Source of the DNA: Acidobacteriota bacterium | GTDB lineage: Bacteria > Acidobacteriota > Terriglobia > Acidiferrales > UBA7541 | Length of the DNA stretch: 64,000 nucleotides | Direction of reading: 5' to 3' | Assembly (NCBI GenBank): GCA_013289715.1 | Contig: JABCZJ010000001.1 | Location: 1 to 64,000, forward strand | In this document: piece by piece, positions 46,807-56,040 of the stretch | Layout of the letters: every line of letters starts with the position of its first letter | Position numbering within the stretch: position 1 is the first letter of the stretch | Program-made: the position numbers and the translations under genes | The notes under the pieces: model-generated | The model's database searches: none | What the model was told of the DNA's origin: nothing | The model's input: only the letters and a program-made list of their open reading frames with translations

Positions 46807-46929
46807 AGTCACGCCAGGCAGCCGATGCTCATGTGAAATTGTCGCCTTCCCCTTCTCCGGGCCTGGCCTGCCGCTGATCTGCTGAACCCGCGGAGGCGAG
46901 AGCGATCGGTCTTCTCCTCCCAATAGAAC

Positions 46930-46943
46930 TGGTAGTTTTGACA
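46930..46943 (+). promoter_or_regulatory. TGTYA-N4-TGACA operator copy
   Basis: TGGTAGTTTTGACA followed by ATG. It shares the GTTTTGACA core with the 40528 and 46793 copies. It lies 136 bp before the small frame at 47079 and 360 bp before the Omp85-like gene. Confidence 0.5.
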
Positions 46944-47078
46944 ATGTTCAACGCTGTCTTTTGTCTCGACTATCTACGGGTAACCTTTAGCTTCGAGCGG
47001 GTTGCGTGCGTCCATTACTGGCTGCTTCTATGCGAATCGCTTTAGGCCGCGTTTGCCTCGGAATTTGCGGAGGAATAA

Positions 47079-47360
47079 GTGCGTCTTACGCTTGAAGAAC
47101 TGGAGCAACGCGCTGATTCGATCTCGCTTTATCGAGTACTGGTTACGAAGGTCGGAAGATCTGCGCGTCACCTGATCACTGCCCTTCGTTTCGCTGTTTA
47201 CGTGACGACTGCAACATGTAGCGTGTCGCGCATCAGAAAGACTAGGTTGGGGCTGCAGCAAAGCTTCGCGAAGCGACTGTTTGTGCCGCTAAAGCCGATC
47301 CCATGGAAATTTCCAGCACGGCACGAAAATCCGAGGTTGGCTGCAGAGCGAAGATTTTGA
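47079..47360 (+). CDS. Possible small protein, doubtful
   Basis: A 93-codon frame opening with GTG right after CGGAGGAATAA, a good Shine-Dalgarno spacing, at the usual distance from the operator. It begins MRLTLEELEQRADSISLYRV and overlaps the next gene by 58 bp. No family recognised; the C-terminal half is Arg-rich and may be noise. Confidence 0.25.
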   Translation: MRLTLEELEQRADSISLYRVLVTKVGRSARHLITALRFAVYVTTATCSVSRIRKTRLGLQQSFAKRLFVPLKPIPWKFPARHENPRLAAERRF

Positions 47361-48574
47361 CCGCACGTTATCTGAGTGCTTTGTTGCTCTGCGTCGGATA
47401 TTTCTCAGGCAGCTTCCCTTGTCTCGCTCAAGAGAATCCGAAAGTGGAGCAGTCATCGGCCCCTACGGCTTCGCAGGAGAATTCGCCGAAGGCGGCAGCG
47501 CAGAACCCGCAGTCGACGGCAACTCCGAATCCCGAGACACAGCCGAAAAAAAAGAAGAAGCTCGGTGGCCGTGGAGCGTTCGTAGTTGCGCCTCTTCCAA
47601 TATCGAGCCCCGCGATCGGCTCGGGCATTGTACCGGTGCTTGGCTATATCTTCCCGTTTAGTAAGAACGACAAGGTCTCACCGCCTTCCACCATCGGGGG
47701 GGCTGGCCTCATCACAGACAATGGAAGCCGGGGATTCGCAATCGGGGGGCAGTTCTTTCTGAAACAGAATACCTATGAGATCACAACTGGCTTCGTCCAT
47801 GGCAACGTAGACTACAACATCTACGGCAGCGGGATTGCCTCGAACCTCAAGCTGCCCCTAGTACAAACCGGTGAGGCGTTTTTTGGGGAGTTTTTGCGCC
47901 GCGTTGGCTGGAAATTTTTTGTGGGACCTCGATTTATAACAGGACGTTCATTTGTTACGGTCGTGCCCAATAGCAACAGCAGCGTTCCGATTCCCCCGGA
48001 AGTCGGGTTGCACAGCAATCTCACCTCCCTCGGCGCGCGACTGACCAGGGACACCCGCCCCAACCATTTCTATCCGCTCGGCGGAACCTTTTTCACCTTC
48101 ACATCGGATTTCTTTTCCCAGGCACTGGGTAGCAAGTATTCCTTCCAATCCTACAAGACGCAATTCGACAAGTTTTGGAGTTTGAGCCCGCGTCAGGTCC
48201 TTGCCTACGACGCCGATTTCTGCGCGACGGGCGGCGCACCTCCCTTCTATGGGAATTGCATCTACGGAACCAACAATGAATTGCGAGGGTATGTGGCGGG
48301 GAAATACTTCACTCGCTACACTTTGGCAACGCAACTGGAGTATCGCCTGGTGTTGCCGAAGAGGTTCGGGTTGGTCGTGTTTGGCGGCCTTGGTGGAACG
48401 ATTCCCGGAGGAAGTCAACTGCTACAAAGGGTGCAGAGCGGCCACTTCCTCCCCGCCGGGGGCGGTGGATTGCGCTATGAGCTAAGCAAGAAGTACCACG
48501 TCAATCTGCGAGCCGACATCGCCCAGGGCAGGGATGGTCACACATTCGGAATGGGCGTTGGCGAAGCGTTCTGA
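47303..48574 (+). CDS. Omp85/BamA-type outer-membrane barrel
   Basis: A 423-aa protein resembling the C-terminal barrel of the Omp85 (surface antigen D15) family without POTRA domains. Signal-like region at about 22-42, a Pro/Gln/Thr-rich linker with KKKKK at about 83-87, then the barrel from about 90. The GGGLRYEL block and the terminal DIAQGRDGHTFGMGVGEAF are family-like. Such short members may be lipid or protein-insertion barrels. No strong ribosome binding site is visible at the ATG, so the exact start is uncertain. The last 40 bp overlap an open frame leading into the next gene. Confidence 0.72.
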   Translation: MEISSTARKSEVGCRAKILTARYLSALLLCVGYFSGSFPCLAQENPKVEQSSAPTASQENSPKAAAQNPQSTATPNPETQPKKKKKLGGRGAFVVAPLPISSPAIGSGIVPVLGYIFPFSKNDKVSPPSTIGGAGLITDNGSRGFAIGGQFFLKQNTYEITTGFVHGNVDYNIYGSGIASNLKLPLVQTGEAFFGEFLRRVGWKFFVGPRFITGRSFVTVVPNSNSSVPIPPEVGLHSNLTSLGARLTRDTRPNHFYPLGGTFFTFTSDFFSQALGSKYSFQSYKTQFDKFWSLSPRQVLAYDADFCATGGAPPFYGNCIYGTNNELRGYVAGKYFTRYTLATQLEYRLVLPKRFGLVVFGGLGGTIPGGSQLLQRVQSGHFLPAGGGGLRYELSKKYHVNLRADIAQGRDGHTFGMGVGEAF

Positions 48575-48854
48575 CGCAATAAGATGCCATCACGGGGCTG
48601 GAGCGTTCTTTGTAAGGGCGCGCGGTCGGGATTCACAACGGCCGTCGATTGTTTTCAACCGATGCGTTTCCCAAATTTCCGGATGCTGGAACCGTTGCCG
48701 CCCGATCCAGCTCCTCACCAATCCGCCGGCTTCCACGAGTTGGCGGCACCGGTTCAGGGGTATTGCCTGCATCGCGCTTCGCTGGACGGACCCGCCGCCG
48801 ATCAATCGCCGCTTGAATGTCTCGGCGGTCCCGTTTCGGCCTAGGAGTCAGGAA

Positions 48855-49919
48855 ATGAACATTGCACTTATTAGGATTCGCCGCGCGAGCCACATTTTTC
48901 TGCTCGCTCTTCTTTGCGCGTGTCTCTGTTCTGCCGCGCACGCCAAACGAAAAGACGTAGTCATCATGAGCAACGGCGACCATTTCACCGGGGAAGTAAA
49001 GCGACTGGAAAACGGCCTGCTATACGTCGAGACGGATTACGTGGCGAATAGTATTGGGCTGGATTGGAGTCAGGTCGATTCGGTCCAGAGCACAGCTACT
49101 TACAGGATTGTGTTGAACAACGGAAAGCGACTAGAGGGAAAGATTGAAAAAGTTTCTGGTGAACGAGCGAAGGAAACAGACTTTCTGATTCGTGAAGCGA
49201 CGGAGGAAGTGCAGGTCCCATCGGTGGAAATCGTGAGTATCGAAACGAAAAAACCCACGTTCTGGCGACAGTTGCAGGGAGCCATTGATCTTGGTTACAG
49301 CTTCACAAGCGGGAACAGCCAGACGGCAGTGAACGTCAATACCAATGCGGCGTATCGGACCGCGAGATGGGAGGCCACGACCGCATACGACGCCACGTTT
49401 GGCGGGCAAGCGGGAGCATCCAAGACGAATCGTCAAGACCTGCAGTGGACGTTCGGCAAGTTTTTAAACAGAAATTCCTACCTTCTGGCACTCTCCGATT
49501 TTCTCCACAGTAGCCGGCAAGATCTGACGCTGCGTACGACTTTGGGTGGTGGCTATGGACGCTACTTGAAGCGCACGACGAACAGCAATCTATCCTGGCT
49601 GGCCGGCGTTGTGTTTGTTAACGAGTCGTTTGATACCGCTGCCGGACAGCCTTCGGACCAGCATGCCGAGGGTTTGCTGGGATTGCAATACAGCTTGGTG
49701 CGCTTTAAGTTTGGCGAATTCAATTCTCAATTGCTTGCATTTCCGGGACTTTCAGACACCGGCCGAATTCGCGTAACGACGAATAATTCAATAAATATCA
49801 AGCTAACGAACAATTTCCATTTTGCCTTCACTTTCTGGGACAACTTCGATAGCAGACCCCCCGCCACCGCGAAGCGAAATGAGCTGGGAGTGAGCTCAGG
49901 AATCGGCTGGTCGTTTTAG
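48855..49919 (+). CDS. DUF481 outer-membrane protein
   Basis: A 354-aa exported protein. The signal peptide ends at AAHAKR. Residues 30-125 contain an SH3-like DUF (VVIMSNGDHFTGEVKRLENG repeated in form as IVLNNGKRLEGKIEKVSGER). A DUF481 barrel from about 145 follows, with GYSFTSGNSQTAVNVNTNAA and the terminal LGVSSGIGWSF ending in Phe. ATG 48855 follows GGAGTCAGGAA; the frame extends back to 48534, but that part has no signal peptide. It likely forms a unit with the Omp85-like gene 280 bp upstream. Confidence 0.85.
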   Translation: MNIALIRIRRASHIFLLALLCACLCSAAHAKRKDVVIMSNGDHFTGEVKRLENGLLYVETDYVANSIGLDWSQVDSVQSTATYRIVLNNGKRLEGKIEKVSGERAKETDFLIREATEEVQVPSVEIVSIETKKPTFWRQLQGAIDLGYSFTSGNSQTAVNVNTNAAYRTARWEATTAYDATFGGQAGASKTNRQDLQWTFGKFLNRNSYLLALSDFLHSSRQDLTLRTTLGGGYGRYLKRTTNSNLSWLAGVVFVNESFDTAAGQPSDQHAEGLLGLQYSLVRFKFGEFNSQLLAFPGLSDTGRIRVTTNNSINIKLTNNFHFAFTFWDNFDSRPPATAKRNELGVSSGIGWSF

Positions 49920-49970
49920 AAGATTCCCGGGCAGGTGCGCTGTTCGATGGCACAGCACGCATCCTGGAGC

Positions 49971-49984
49971 TGTCATTTATGACA
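49971..49984 (+). promoter_or_regulatory. TGTYA-N4-TGACA operator, perfect palindrome
   Basis: TGTCATTTATGACA followed by ATTGTGCCCC, 103 bp before the TTG of the next gene. The copy at 53255 is identical over the 14 bp and the next six bases. Confidence 0.7.
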
Positions 49985-50087
49985 ATTGTGCCCCTCGCCG
50001 CTTGTGCCAGAATCAAAGTCTTATCCAGGTTGCGCGTAAGCCGACGGAACTGTTGCAGCAGCTCGCGACGACAAGGGGAGAAATAAC

Positions 50088-50711
50088 TTGAGACGACACC
50101 CGGTCCTCACTCTTGCGGTGCTCGCTGGGCTGACGTTTGTGAACGGCAAATCCTCAAAGTTCGTGTTCACTTGGAAGAACCCCAGTTATTCCGGCGAACA
50201 TTTCCGGAACATTCTGGTGCTGGGCATAAACGGCAAAGTAGAAAATCGGGCGGAGTTTGAAGATCAGCTCTCAGCGGCGATAACCCGGCCGGGAATTCAA
50301 GCCATCCCCAGCTATTCGCTCCTTCCCAGACCTGATTCGACGCCAATCGATATGAGTCAATTGAGGGACGTGGTTCGCGGGCAAAATATTGATGCCATCG
50401 TGGCCTCCAGATTAGTAAAAGTAGATAAGAAGGTTACATATATCCCTGGGCAGGCTTACACTCCGTATCCGTACTACGGCACGTTCTACGGTTATTACGG
50501 CGCCATCTATCCGGTGGTCTATTCTCCGGACTATCTTCGCGTGGACAAGACCGCGCAAATCGAAACAAATTTTTATTCAGCGGCCAAGCCGGATGGCGAA
50601 CTCATCTGGACCGGAACCAGTGATACGGTCAATCCTCAGTCTCCGCTCAAGGCGATTGACGCGATCGCCAAACTGATTGTTCAACAACTAGAGAAGGAAA
50701 AGATCATTTAA
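50088..50711 (+). CDS. Exported protein, DUF4136-like in layout
   Basis: A 207-aa protein with a signal-like N-terminus (PVLTLAVLAGLTFVNG). It then has TWKNPSYSGEHFRNILVLGI, an internal Tyr/Pro-rich loop (YTPYPYYGTFYGYYGAIYPV) and ETNFYSAAKPDGELIWTGTS. This order is typical of acidobacterial envelope proteins near the DUF4136 family, but it lacks a lipobox Cys. TTG start with AGGGGAG upstream. Function unknown. Confidence 0.65.
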   Translation: MRRHPVLTLAVLAGLTFVNGKSSKFVFTWKNPSYSGEHFRNILVLGINGKVENRAEFEDQLSAAITRPGIQAIPSYSLLPRPDSTPIDMSQLRDVVRGQNIDAIVASRLVKVDKKVTYIPGQAYTPYPYYGTFYGYYGAIYPVVYSPDYLRVDKTAQIETNFYSAAKPDGELIWTGTSDTVNPQSPLKAIDAIAKLIVQQLEKEKII

Positions 50712-50905
50712 TCGGCGCGCTGCATTGGTTGATTGCAATTGGCCAATCGAAGCACACTGAGGCTTGGTTTCGATTATGGCATCTATCGTCTAGTCGCCGA
50801 AAAGCCAGCGAGTACGGTTCTTCTGTGGCCAGAACTTTTGATCCTTCGATGGCAATGACTTCCGGTCCTTCGAGGCGCTCATTCTAGATCGCGAATCGCT
50901 GGAGC

Positions 50906-51133
50906 CTACGGGGCGGAGCGTCGCTGCGTATGCGGCCTTGAGGCTTCCCGTTTGAGCAGCTCTAATTTCGCCGGAGGCAGTGTAAGTTCTACGTGGCCAC
51001 AATCCAGACAGACTGAAATATCTTGGCTGACGTAGAGCGGGGCTCGGTCCACATTTTCGAGTTCGCGAAAAGCAAGACTCATTTCCGATTTGAAGCTCCG
51101 CTCATTAGCGGACGCGCACTTCTTGCAAGACAT
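50906..51133 (-). CDS. Small zinc-ribbon protein
   Basis: A 75-aa protein with two CxxC pairs (MSCKKCASANE and VCLDCGHVEL) separated by about 35 residues, a zinc-ribbon layout. The ATG at 51133 is chosen because GGAGGAGG lies just before it. I recognise the type from acidobacterial genomes, where its role is unknown. A Lys/Arg-rich tail follows the ribbon. Confidence 0.65.
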   Translation of the reverse strand: MSCKKCASANERSFKSEMSLAFRELENVDRAPLYVSQDISVCLDCGHVELTLPPAKLELLKREASRPHTQRRSAP

Positions 51134-51220
51134 AGAGCCTCCTCCGCGGCCCAATTCTAGCATTGGTCATTGCTAATCGGCGCCTCGCTTCTGGCGACCT
51201 TCCCGTGCAACCGTGGACCG

Positions 51221-51421
51221 CTAAGACTGCTTGTGTTTCAAAATTCGCAAGGTGGACAACGCGTCGTTCATCTCTCTTCGCTCGTCGCGAGAAACCCGGC
51301 CCCCACACGAGGCACGCGCATTAATGGCGTCCTCAGCTGCTTTCACCCGAGCCTGAAGTTGCTTCGGATCAAGCTCAAGAATTGCGGCTCGGTATAAATC
51401 CCGCCATGGACTTTCGACCAT
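51221..51421 (-). CDS. Small hypothetical protein
   Basis: A 66-aa helical protein (VESPWRDLYRAAILELDPKQ, RREMNDALSTLRILKHKQS) of a type common in Acidobacteria and without known function. GGAG precedes the ATG at 51421; the frame runs back to 51481. It lies 88 bp upstream of the zinc-ribbon gene on the same strand. Confidence 0.55.
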   Translation of the reverse strand: MVESPWRDLYRAAILELDPKQLQARVKAAEDAINARASCGGRVSRDERREMNDALSTLRILKHKQS

Positions 51422-51727
51422 CTCCAGCTCCTGGAGGGGCAAACAGCCGCCTCTGTTCACAGTTCTAGACCGAATTGACAAACCGCTAATGCAGAACGAA
51501 TTTTTGAAGCAATAGCGTCACATGCGGGAATGATTATGTCGTTGCGTCAGAGCAGCCTGGAACTTGCTCAAGCGCAATTACGGAAGACGACAGCAAGAGA
51601 AAGAAGTAAAGGTAATGTCTGGTGCGCCGCTTCGCAGGCAGGAAAAGCAAATGGACGGTTTACACGAGGGGCCTCGCCCCATCATCCTACGTCGCGCGAC
51701 AGCGCGTAAGGCGAGAGGGTGACACCA

Positions 51728-52168
51728 TCAGTTGGTTAAATGCTGGCTGGTAAACCGCTTACCTGACATAACGGCTTCCACGGCAACCAAGAGATCGCCG
51801 TCGAGGTCGATTTTCAATACATAGCCTTCAGCGCCCAGACCAAGCGCTGCTTCCGCCACACTCCCTGACGTTTCTACGGTCAAGAAAATGATTTTAGATT
51901 GCGGGACAAGCTTGCGAATTTGTCTGGCGGCTTCGATTCCGTTCATACCAGGCAGACCGATGTCCAACAAAATCAAGTCCGGCCTTGCTTCTTTCGCTTT
52001 CCGAACCGCTTCAAGTCCATCAGCGGCGCAGTCGACGACGCGTAAGCGCGGATTCTCGCGGAGTTTCCCCAGAATATAGTCCTGCCAAGGGCCAAAATCT
52101 TCTACAACTAGAACGCGGACAAACGATTGATCGCTGATAACTTTCTCCTGATCTGAGTTCAGGATCAC
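51728..52168 (-). CDS. Single-domain response regulator
   Basis: About 146 aa, one receiver and no output domain: VVEDFGPWQDYILGKL, phosphoacceptor Asp in LILLDIGLPGMNGIEA, Thr in FLTVETS and Lys in VLKIDLDG. The frame is open back to 52285. GTG at 52168 is preferred because related proteins begin close to this point (ILNSDQEKV); ATG at 52213 is an alternative. No kinase is adjacent. Confidence 0.8.
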   Translation of the reverse strand: MILNSDQEKVISDQSFVRVLVVEDFGPWQDYILGKLRENPRLRVVDCAADGLEAVRKAKEARPDLILLDIGLPGMNGIEAARQIRKLVPQSKIIFLTVETSGSVAEAALGLGAEGYVLKIDLDGDLLVAVEAVMSGKRFTSQHLTN

Positions 52169-52318
52169 AGGGACGCACCGGTGGCGATGGGTATATGACC
52201 GCCAGCGAAGCATCCCATGCGGGGGAAAGTGTGTCGTTGTCCTGAAGCAGGCTGTAACGTGCCCGCGCGCAACTACGGAGACCAAGCGGACAGCGAGGAA
52301 AAGCTCGCGGAACGGCGC

Positions 52319-53011
52319 TCAGAGTTCGTGCGGAAAAAGTCGGGTGGGCTGGCGGAGCAAGATTTTACCGCGGCTCTTTTTTACTACACCGCGGCGTTGC
52401 CAAGCGCTCAGTAGGCGGCTGGCAGTGAAAGCTGTCACGTTCGCGGCATTCGCCAATTCTTCATTGGTGACATCCAGTTCGACGCCACCGGGGACGTTTA
52501 GCCCGATCACCTCGGTCAGGCTGCCCAGTACACCGGCCAATCTTTGTTCAGCAGAGTGACAAGTGAGTGCGACATGGGCGGCAAGATACCAAGCTAAATA
52601 GTCTGAGGCGGTCGCCAATGCATTCTGGAGCAGGACTGGATATTGCGCTACAAGACCTCGGATGGTGGCTCGGTCCCACACTAACAAATTGCACTCTCTT
52701 ACCGCCTCCGAGCCGAGAAGGTAAGAAGCAGGTTTTGCCAGCAGCGCCATTCCTCCGATAAGCTCGCCCACCGCGAGCCAGTGAAGCAGGATGTGTCGCC
52801 CCCCGTGCTCATCGAAGAAATATCTGGCGCGGCCCTTCGTAAGCAAGAACAAACTGTCTGCAGGGTGCCCCTGATTCGTGATCACAGAATTCGCAGCGAA
52901 ACGGCGCGGCTTTGCGCCGGCCAGGACTTGCTTGCGGTCCTGGACGGCCAGCCCGTCAAAAAAGTTCGACTCCCAACCCACGGATACGGCAGCCATTCTT
53001 GAAGAGGCCAC
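52319..53011 (-). CDS. Crp-like transcriptional regulator
   Basis: A 230-aa regulator with a cyclic-nucleotide-binding fold (about 25-140; PADSLFLLTKGRARYFFDEH, LLHWLAVGELIGGMALLAKP) and a winged helix (about 170-225; VTNEELANAANVTAFTASRL then LSAWQRRGVV). It differs strongly in the recognition helix from the other Crp/Fnr protein at 22004, so the two should read different sites. A perfect operator copy lies 50 bp before its ATG, making it a probable member, and possibly the controller, of the regulon. Confidence 0.85.
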   Translation of the reverse strand: MASSRMAAVSVGWESNFFDGLAVQDRKQVLAGAKPRRFAANSVITNQGHPADSLFLLTKGRARYFFDEHGGRHILLHWLAVGELIGGMALLAKPASYLLGSEAVRECNLLVWDRATIRGLVAQYPVLLQNALATASDYLAWYLAAHVALTCHSAEQRLAGVLGSLTEVIGLNVPGGVELDVTNEELANAANVTAFTASRLLSAWQRRGVVKKSRGKILLRQPTRLFPHEL

Positions 53012-53060
53012 AGGTGCTTCTCCCGGAGGGATGCTTTCACGAGTCAGGCAAACACGGAAC

Positions 53061-53074
53061 TGTCAGAACTGACA
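53061..53074 (-). promoter_or_regulatory. TGTYA-N4-TGACA operator, perfect palindrome
   Basis: TGTCAGAACTGACA (minus strand TGTCAGTTCTGACA followed by GTTCC), 50 bp before the Crp-like start. Identical to the 37648 and 56041 cores in the opposite orientation. Confidence 0.7.
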
Positions 53075-53254
53075 GTGCGAACGGCATGGCTTCTGGTTAC
53101 CAGCGTTGCCGGACGTTGCGAATTACTTGGCCGCATTTCGCATACATCAAGCGCTGCCCGATCTGGTCGGCGGATGTCTGCTGTGAGTGAAATGATCGCG
53201 TTTGCCCGCCGCTGATCGAATGGCTCGTTTTGTTTTCGAGTAAGCCCAACAACC

Positions 53255-53268
53255 TGTCATTTATGACA
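53255..53268 (+). promoter_or_regulatory. TGTYA-N4-TGACA operator, perfect palindrome
   Basis: TGTCATTTATGACA followed by ATTGTGTCCC, upstream of nhaA (240 bp before the preferred ATG). Confidence 0.65.
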
Positions 53269-53508
53269 ATTGTGTCCCGATGTCGCTGGTGTCAGTCTCG
53301 CCGTCTATTTGAGTCGGCGCCCCAGCTCCGAGCCGTTTTTTGTGCGAGATGAAATGAGGAAGGATTCACCGGGGCCTGCACCTCTACAGGATTCTCGGTC
53401 TGGTTTTGCTCTGGCCCAGAAACTCGTTGTATCGTGGGTGAGGAAGCGGCCGATCTGCGAGGCAGCGGTTCAACCCCAAAACTCGTATGGAAGAGGTACC
53501 ACGACCTG

Positions 53509-54843
53509 ATGGAGACTCCTCTCCCGGTTGCCAGTCAAAATCGATTTCTGGCGCGTCCGCGGTCAATGCTGGAGCGTTTCGTTCACACCGAGACGTCCGG
53601 CTCGGTGCTTCTTTTTGCGGCGACCGTTGCCGCTCTCATCTGGGCGAATTCACCCTGGAGCGCATCCTATTTTGCGCTTTGGAAGCTTCCCTTGCAGTTG
53701 GGTCGCCGCCCTCTTCTCTCCATGGACCTGCATCATTGGATCGATGACGGATTGATGGCATTGTTTTTTCTTGTCGTCGGACTTGAGATCAAGCGCGAGG
53801 TCGTAAAGGGCGAACTGTCCTCCTTTCGCCAAGCGGCCCTTCCTATCGTGGCGGCGCTGGGCGGCATGATCCTTCCGGCCCTTCTCTATTTCGCATTGAA
53901 TCGATCAGGGCTGGGCGCGCGCGGATGGGGAATCCCCATGGCTACGGACATTGGTTTCGCGATGGGTGTTCTCGCGTTGCTCGGCAAGCGCATACCTTCC
54001 AGCCTGCGTGTATTCATGCTTGCACTGGCCATCGTGGACGATGTCGGAGCGATCCTCGTGATCGCATTTTTTTATACTCCGACGATTTCTTTGCCGGCTC
54101 TAGCGGCGGCGGGCGGTTTGCTGGCGCTGCTCATTGCGCTTGCAATGCGTCGGGTTCCTATCTCTATTTACGTGCTTGTGGGCTTTTTTTTCTGGGCGGC
54201 GGTTCTGCGTTCCGGAGTGCATGCAACAATTGCTGGTGTGATTTTGGGACTTGTCGCACCGATCAGGCCAAAATTCCGGCCGGAAGAGTTGGTGGAGAGC
54301 GCGGAACCGCTCATGAGAAATTTCCGAGCCCAGATCTTGAGTAAGGAGAAATTATCGGCTGAAGCCACCCTCACTGTACTGGATCAACTTCTCCGTGGCA
54401 CCGATTCGATTGCCGAGCGCCTGGAAAGAACGCTCCATCCCTGGGTCTGCTTCCTCGTTCTTCCTTTATTTGCTCTAGCGAGCGCAGGAGTCCCACTCTC
54501 CACCGAACAACTCAAGCCCGCATTTTCGAGTCCCATCGCGCTAGGTGTGTTTCTAGGGCTGGTCGTGGGGAAAGTAGCGGGAATAACTGCGTTTTCTTTT
54601 CTGGCTGTGAAATCGAAAGTTGCCGGAATGGCAGACGGTTTGACGTGGGCCGGGATTACCGGAGTCGGCATTCTGGCAGGGGTGGGTTTTACGGTCGCTC
54701 TGTTTATTAGCGGCCTCTCGTTCGCGGACGAAGCCTTAGTCGCCACCGCAAAGGTCGCAGTTCTCGCAGCCTCCTTGGCAGCCGGGACGATCGGTTACTT
54801 CTATCTCCGCTTTTCGCTCAGAAGCAACTCCGAACGAACGTAA
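53509..54843 (+). CDS. nhaA: Na+/H+ antiporter NhaA
   Basis: A 444-aa inner-membrane antiporter that expels Na+ in exchange for H+. About 12 hydrophobic segments. The ion-binding Asp pair is in LALAIVDDVGAILVIAFFY, preceded by PMATDIGFAMGVLALLGKR, both diagnostic of NhaA, and WAGITGVGILAGVGFTVALF is also conserved. ATG 53509 is preferred (GGAAGAGG upstream); GTG at 53434 would add 25 residues. Its promoter region carries a perfect operator copy, so expression may be tied to envelope genes. Confidence 0.92.
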   Translation: METPLPVASQNRFLARPRSMLERFVHTETSGSVLLFAATVAALIWANSPWSASYFALWKLPLQLGRRPLLSMDLHHWIDDGLMALFFLVVGLEIKREVVKGELSSFRQAALPIVAALGGMILPALLYFALNRSGLGARGWGIPMATDIGFAMGVLALLGKRIPSSLRVFMLALAIVDDVGAILVIAFFYTPTISLPALAAAGGLLALLIALAMRRVPISIYVLVGFFFWAAVLRSGVHATIAGVILGLVAPIRPKFRPEELVESAEPLMRNFRAQILSKEKLSAEATLTVLDQLLRGTDSIAERLERTLHPWVCFLVLPLFALASAGVPLSTEQLKPAFSSPIALGVFLGLVVGKVAGITAFSFLAVKSKVAGMADGLTWAGITGVGILAGVGFTVALFISGLSFADEALVATAKVAVLAASLAAGTIGYFYLRFSLRSNSERT

Positions 54844-54996
54844 TTGAAATGGCGGTAATAAGTACAACGCGTAAACGGTTCGTTCGCCGGTTCTTCTGAA
54901 AGTCTCGCGAATCGTGGTGTCCCTGCCCACGCACTAGTCGCGGCGACCTCGGAGCAGTAGGTGTGGGATAGCCCCCTAGCGACGCAGCGCGCCGAC

Positions 54997-55010
54997 TGTA
55001 TGTTCTGACA
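54997..55010 (+). promoter_or_regulatory. TGTYA-N4-TGACA operator copy
   Basis: TGTATGTTCTGACA followed by ATTG, 64 bp before the ATG at 55075. First half-site weak. Confidence 0.5.
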
Positions 55011-55074
55011 ATTGAACCGATAGCGCTCGCTTGGATAGGCTGTTCTGCACTCTGGATTCGATTTCTTGCCCATC

Positions 55075-56001
55075 ATGCGCCTTCGCTTCTTGCTGACAGC
55101 ATTCATTTCACTTCTGGCAGGGGCTGCGCGACTCGCCGCGCAGGATTTGGCGCCGCGAGCGTACGTAATAACTCCCGTGCATTCCAACGCAGTCACGATC
55201 ACCTGGTCCTTCTTCGACGGAGGCGTGAACTTTAATGGCACCGTACCTATCGCCAACGCCACCGGAACCTACTACGTTCCGATTCTCAGCTACTATCACT
55301 CGCTGAGTTTCTTCGGGCGGTCGGCAAACCTCACCGCCTCGTTGCCCTACGGCGTGGGAAATTTTAAGGGTGACGTCTTCGGACAAACGCAGACCATTTA
55401 CCGCTCGGGCCTCCTGGACTCGATCTTTCGATTTTCCGTTAACCTGCTAGGTGCCCGTGCCATGCAGCCGAACGAGTTCGCAAGCTGGAAGCAAAAGAGG
55501 TTGCTAGGAGTAAGCCTGAAGATGGTGGCGCCGACAGGACAATACAGCCCAACGAAACTAGTAAATTGGGGCAGCAATCGCTGGGCATTTAAGCCGGAGG
55601 TTGGATATTCCGAGCGGTGGGGCCATTGGGTGCTTGACGGCTATGCCGGAGTTTGGTTTTACACCCAGAACCCGGCATCGTTCGATGGACCCGTCGTAGC
55701 GCCACAGGCGGAGGCGCCCATAGGCGCTTTCGAAGGCCATCTGAGTTACGACGTGAAAACGCGCTTGTGGATGTCGCTGGACGCAAATTTCTGGGCCGGC
55801 GGCATCGCCAGCTTGAGCGGCGTAAAGAATTTGCAGACGAAGCAGACTGGATCGCGAATTGGGGCGACTGCTTCCATCCCGATCAACAAACACCAATCCA
55901 TTAAGGCCAGCTATAGCGATGGCACATATATTCGATTCGGCGGAAACTATCAAAGCGTGTCGGTAGCATGGCAGTACTCTTGGATAGGCTGGCCAAAATA
56001 G
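55075..56001 (+). CDS. Outer-membrane transporter-like barrel (phenol MetA type)
   Basis: A 308-aa exported protein. The signal peptide ends at AARLAAQ. The barrel resembles the MetA-pathway of phenol degradation family (PF13557): YVITPVHSNAVTITWSFFDG, KMVAPTGQYSPTKLVNWGSN, FKPEVGYSERWG and a C-terminal VAWQYSWIGWPK. These proteins are thought to pass hydrophobic substrates. ATG 55075 opens the signal peptide; a TTG at 55066 is in frame. Confidence 0.78.
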   Translation: MRLRFLLTAFISLLAGAARLAAQDLAPRAYVITPVHSNAVTITWSFFDGGVNFNGTVPIANATGTYYVPILSYYHSLSFFGRSANLTASLPYGVGNFKGDVFGQTQTIYRSGLLDSIFRFSVNLLGARAMQPNEFASWKQKRLLGVSLKMVAPTGQYSPTKLVNWGSNRWAFKPEVGYSERWGHWVLDGYAGVWFYTQNPASFDGPVVAPQAEAPIGAFEGHLSYDVKTRLWMSLDANFWAGGIASLSGVKNLQTKQTGSRIGATASIPINKHQSIKASYSDGTYIRFGGNYQSVSVAWQYSWIGWPK

Positions 56002-56040
56002 GATCTAACGAAGTACAAGCTCGCCTTGTACGGCTCACAC

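Larger units (their letters stand above)
46644..47302. other. Divergent region with two opposed operator copies
   Basis: About 660 bp between OmpA (minus) and the Omp85-like gene (plus). Copies of the operator lie at 46793 (facing OmpA) and 46930 (facing right). A GAGCCA-CGA-TGGCTC hairpin is at 46775-46789 in the OmpA leader. Confidence 0.5.
53012..53433. other. Divergent region with two operator copies
   Basis: Between the Crp-like gene (minus) and nhaA (plus). Copies at 53061 and 53255, one for each gene. No other frame is supported. Confidence 0.6.
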
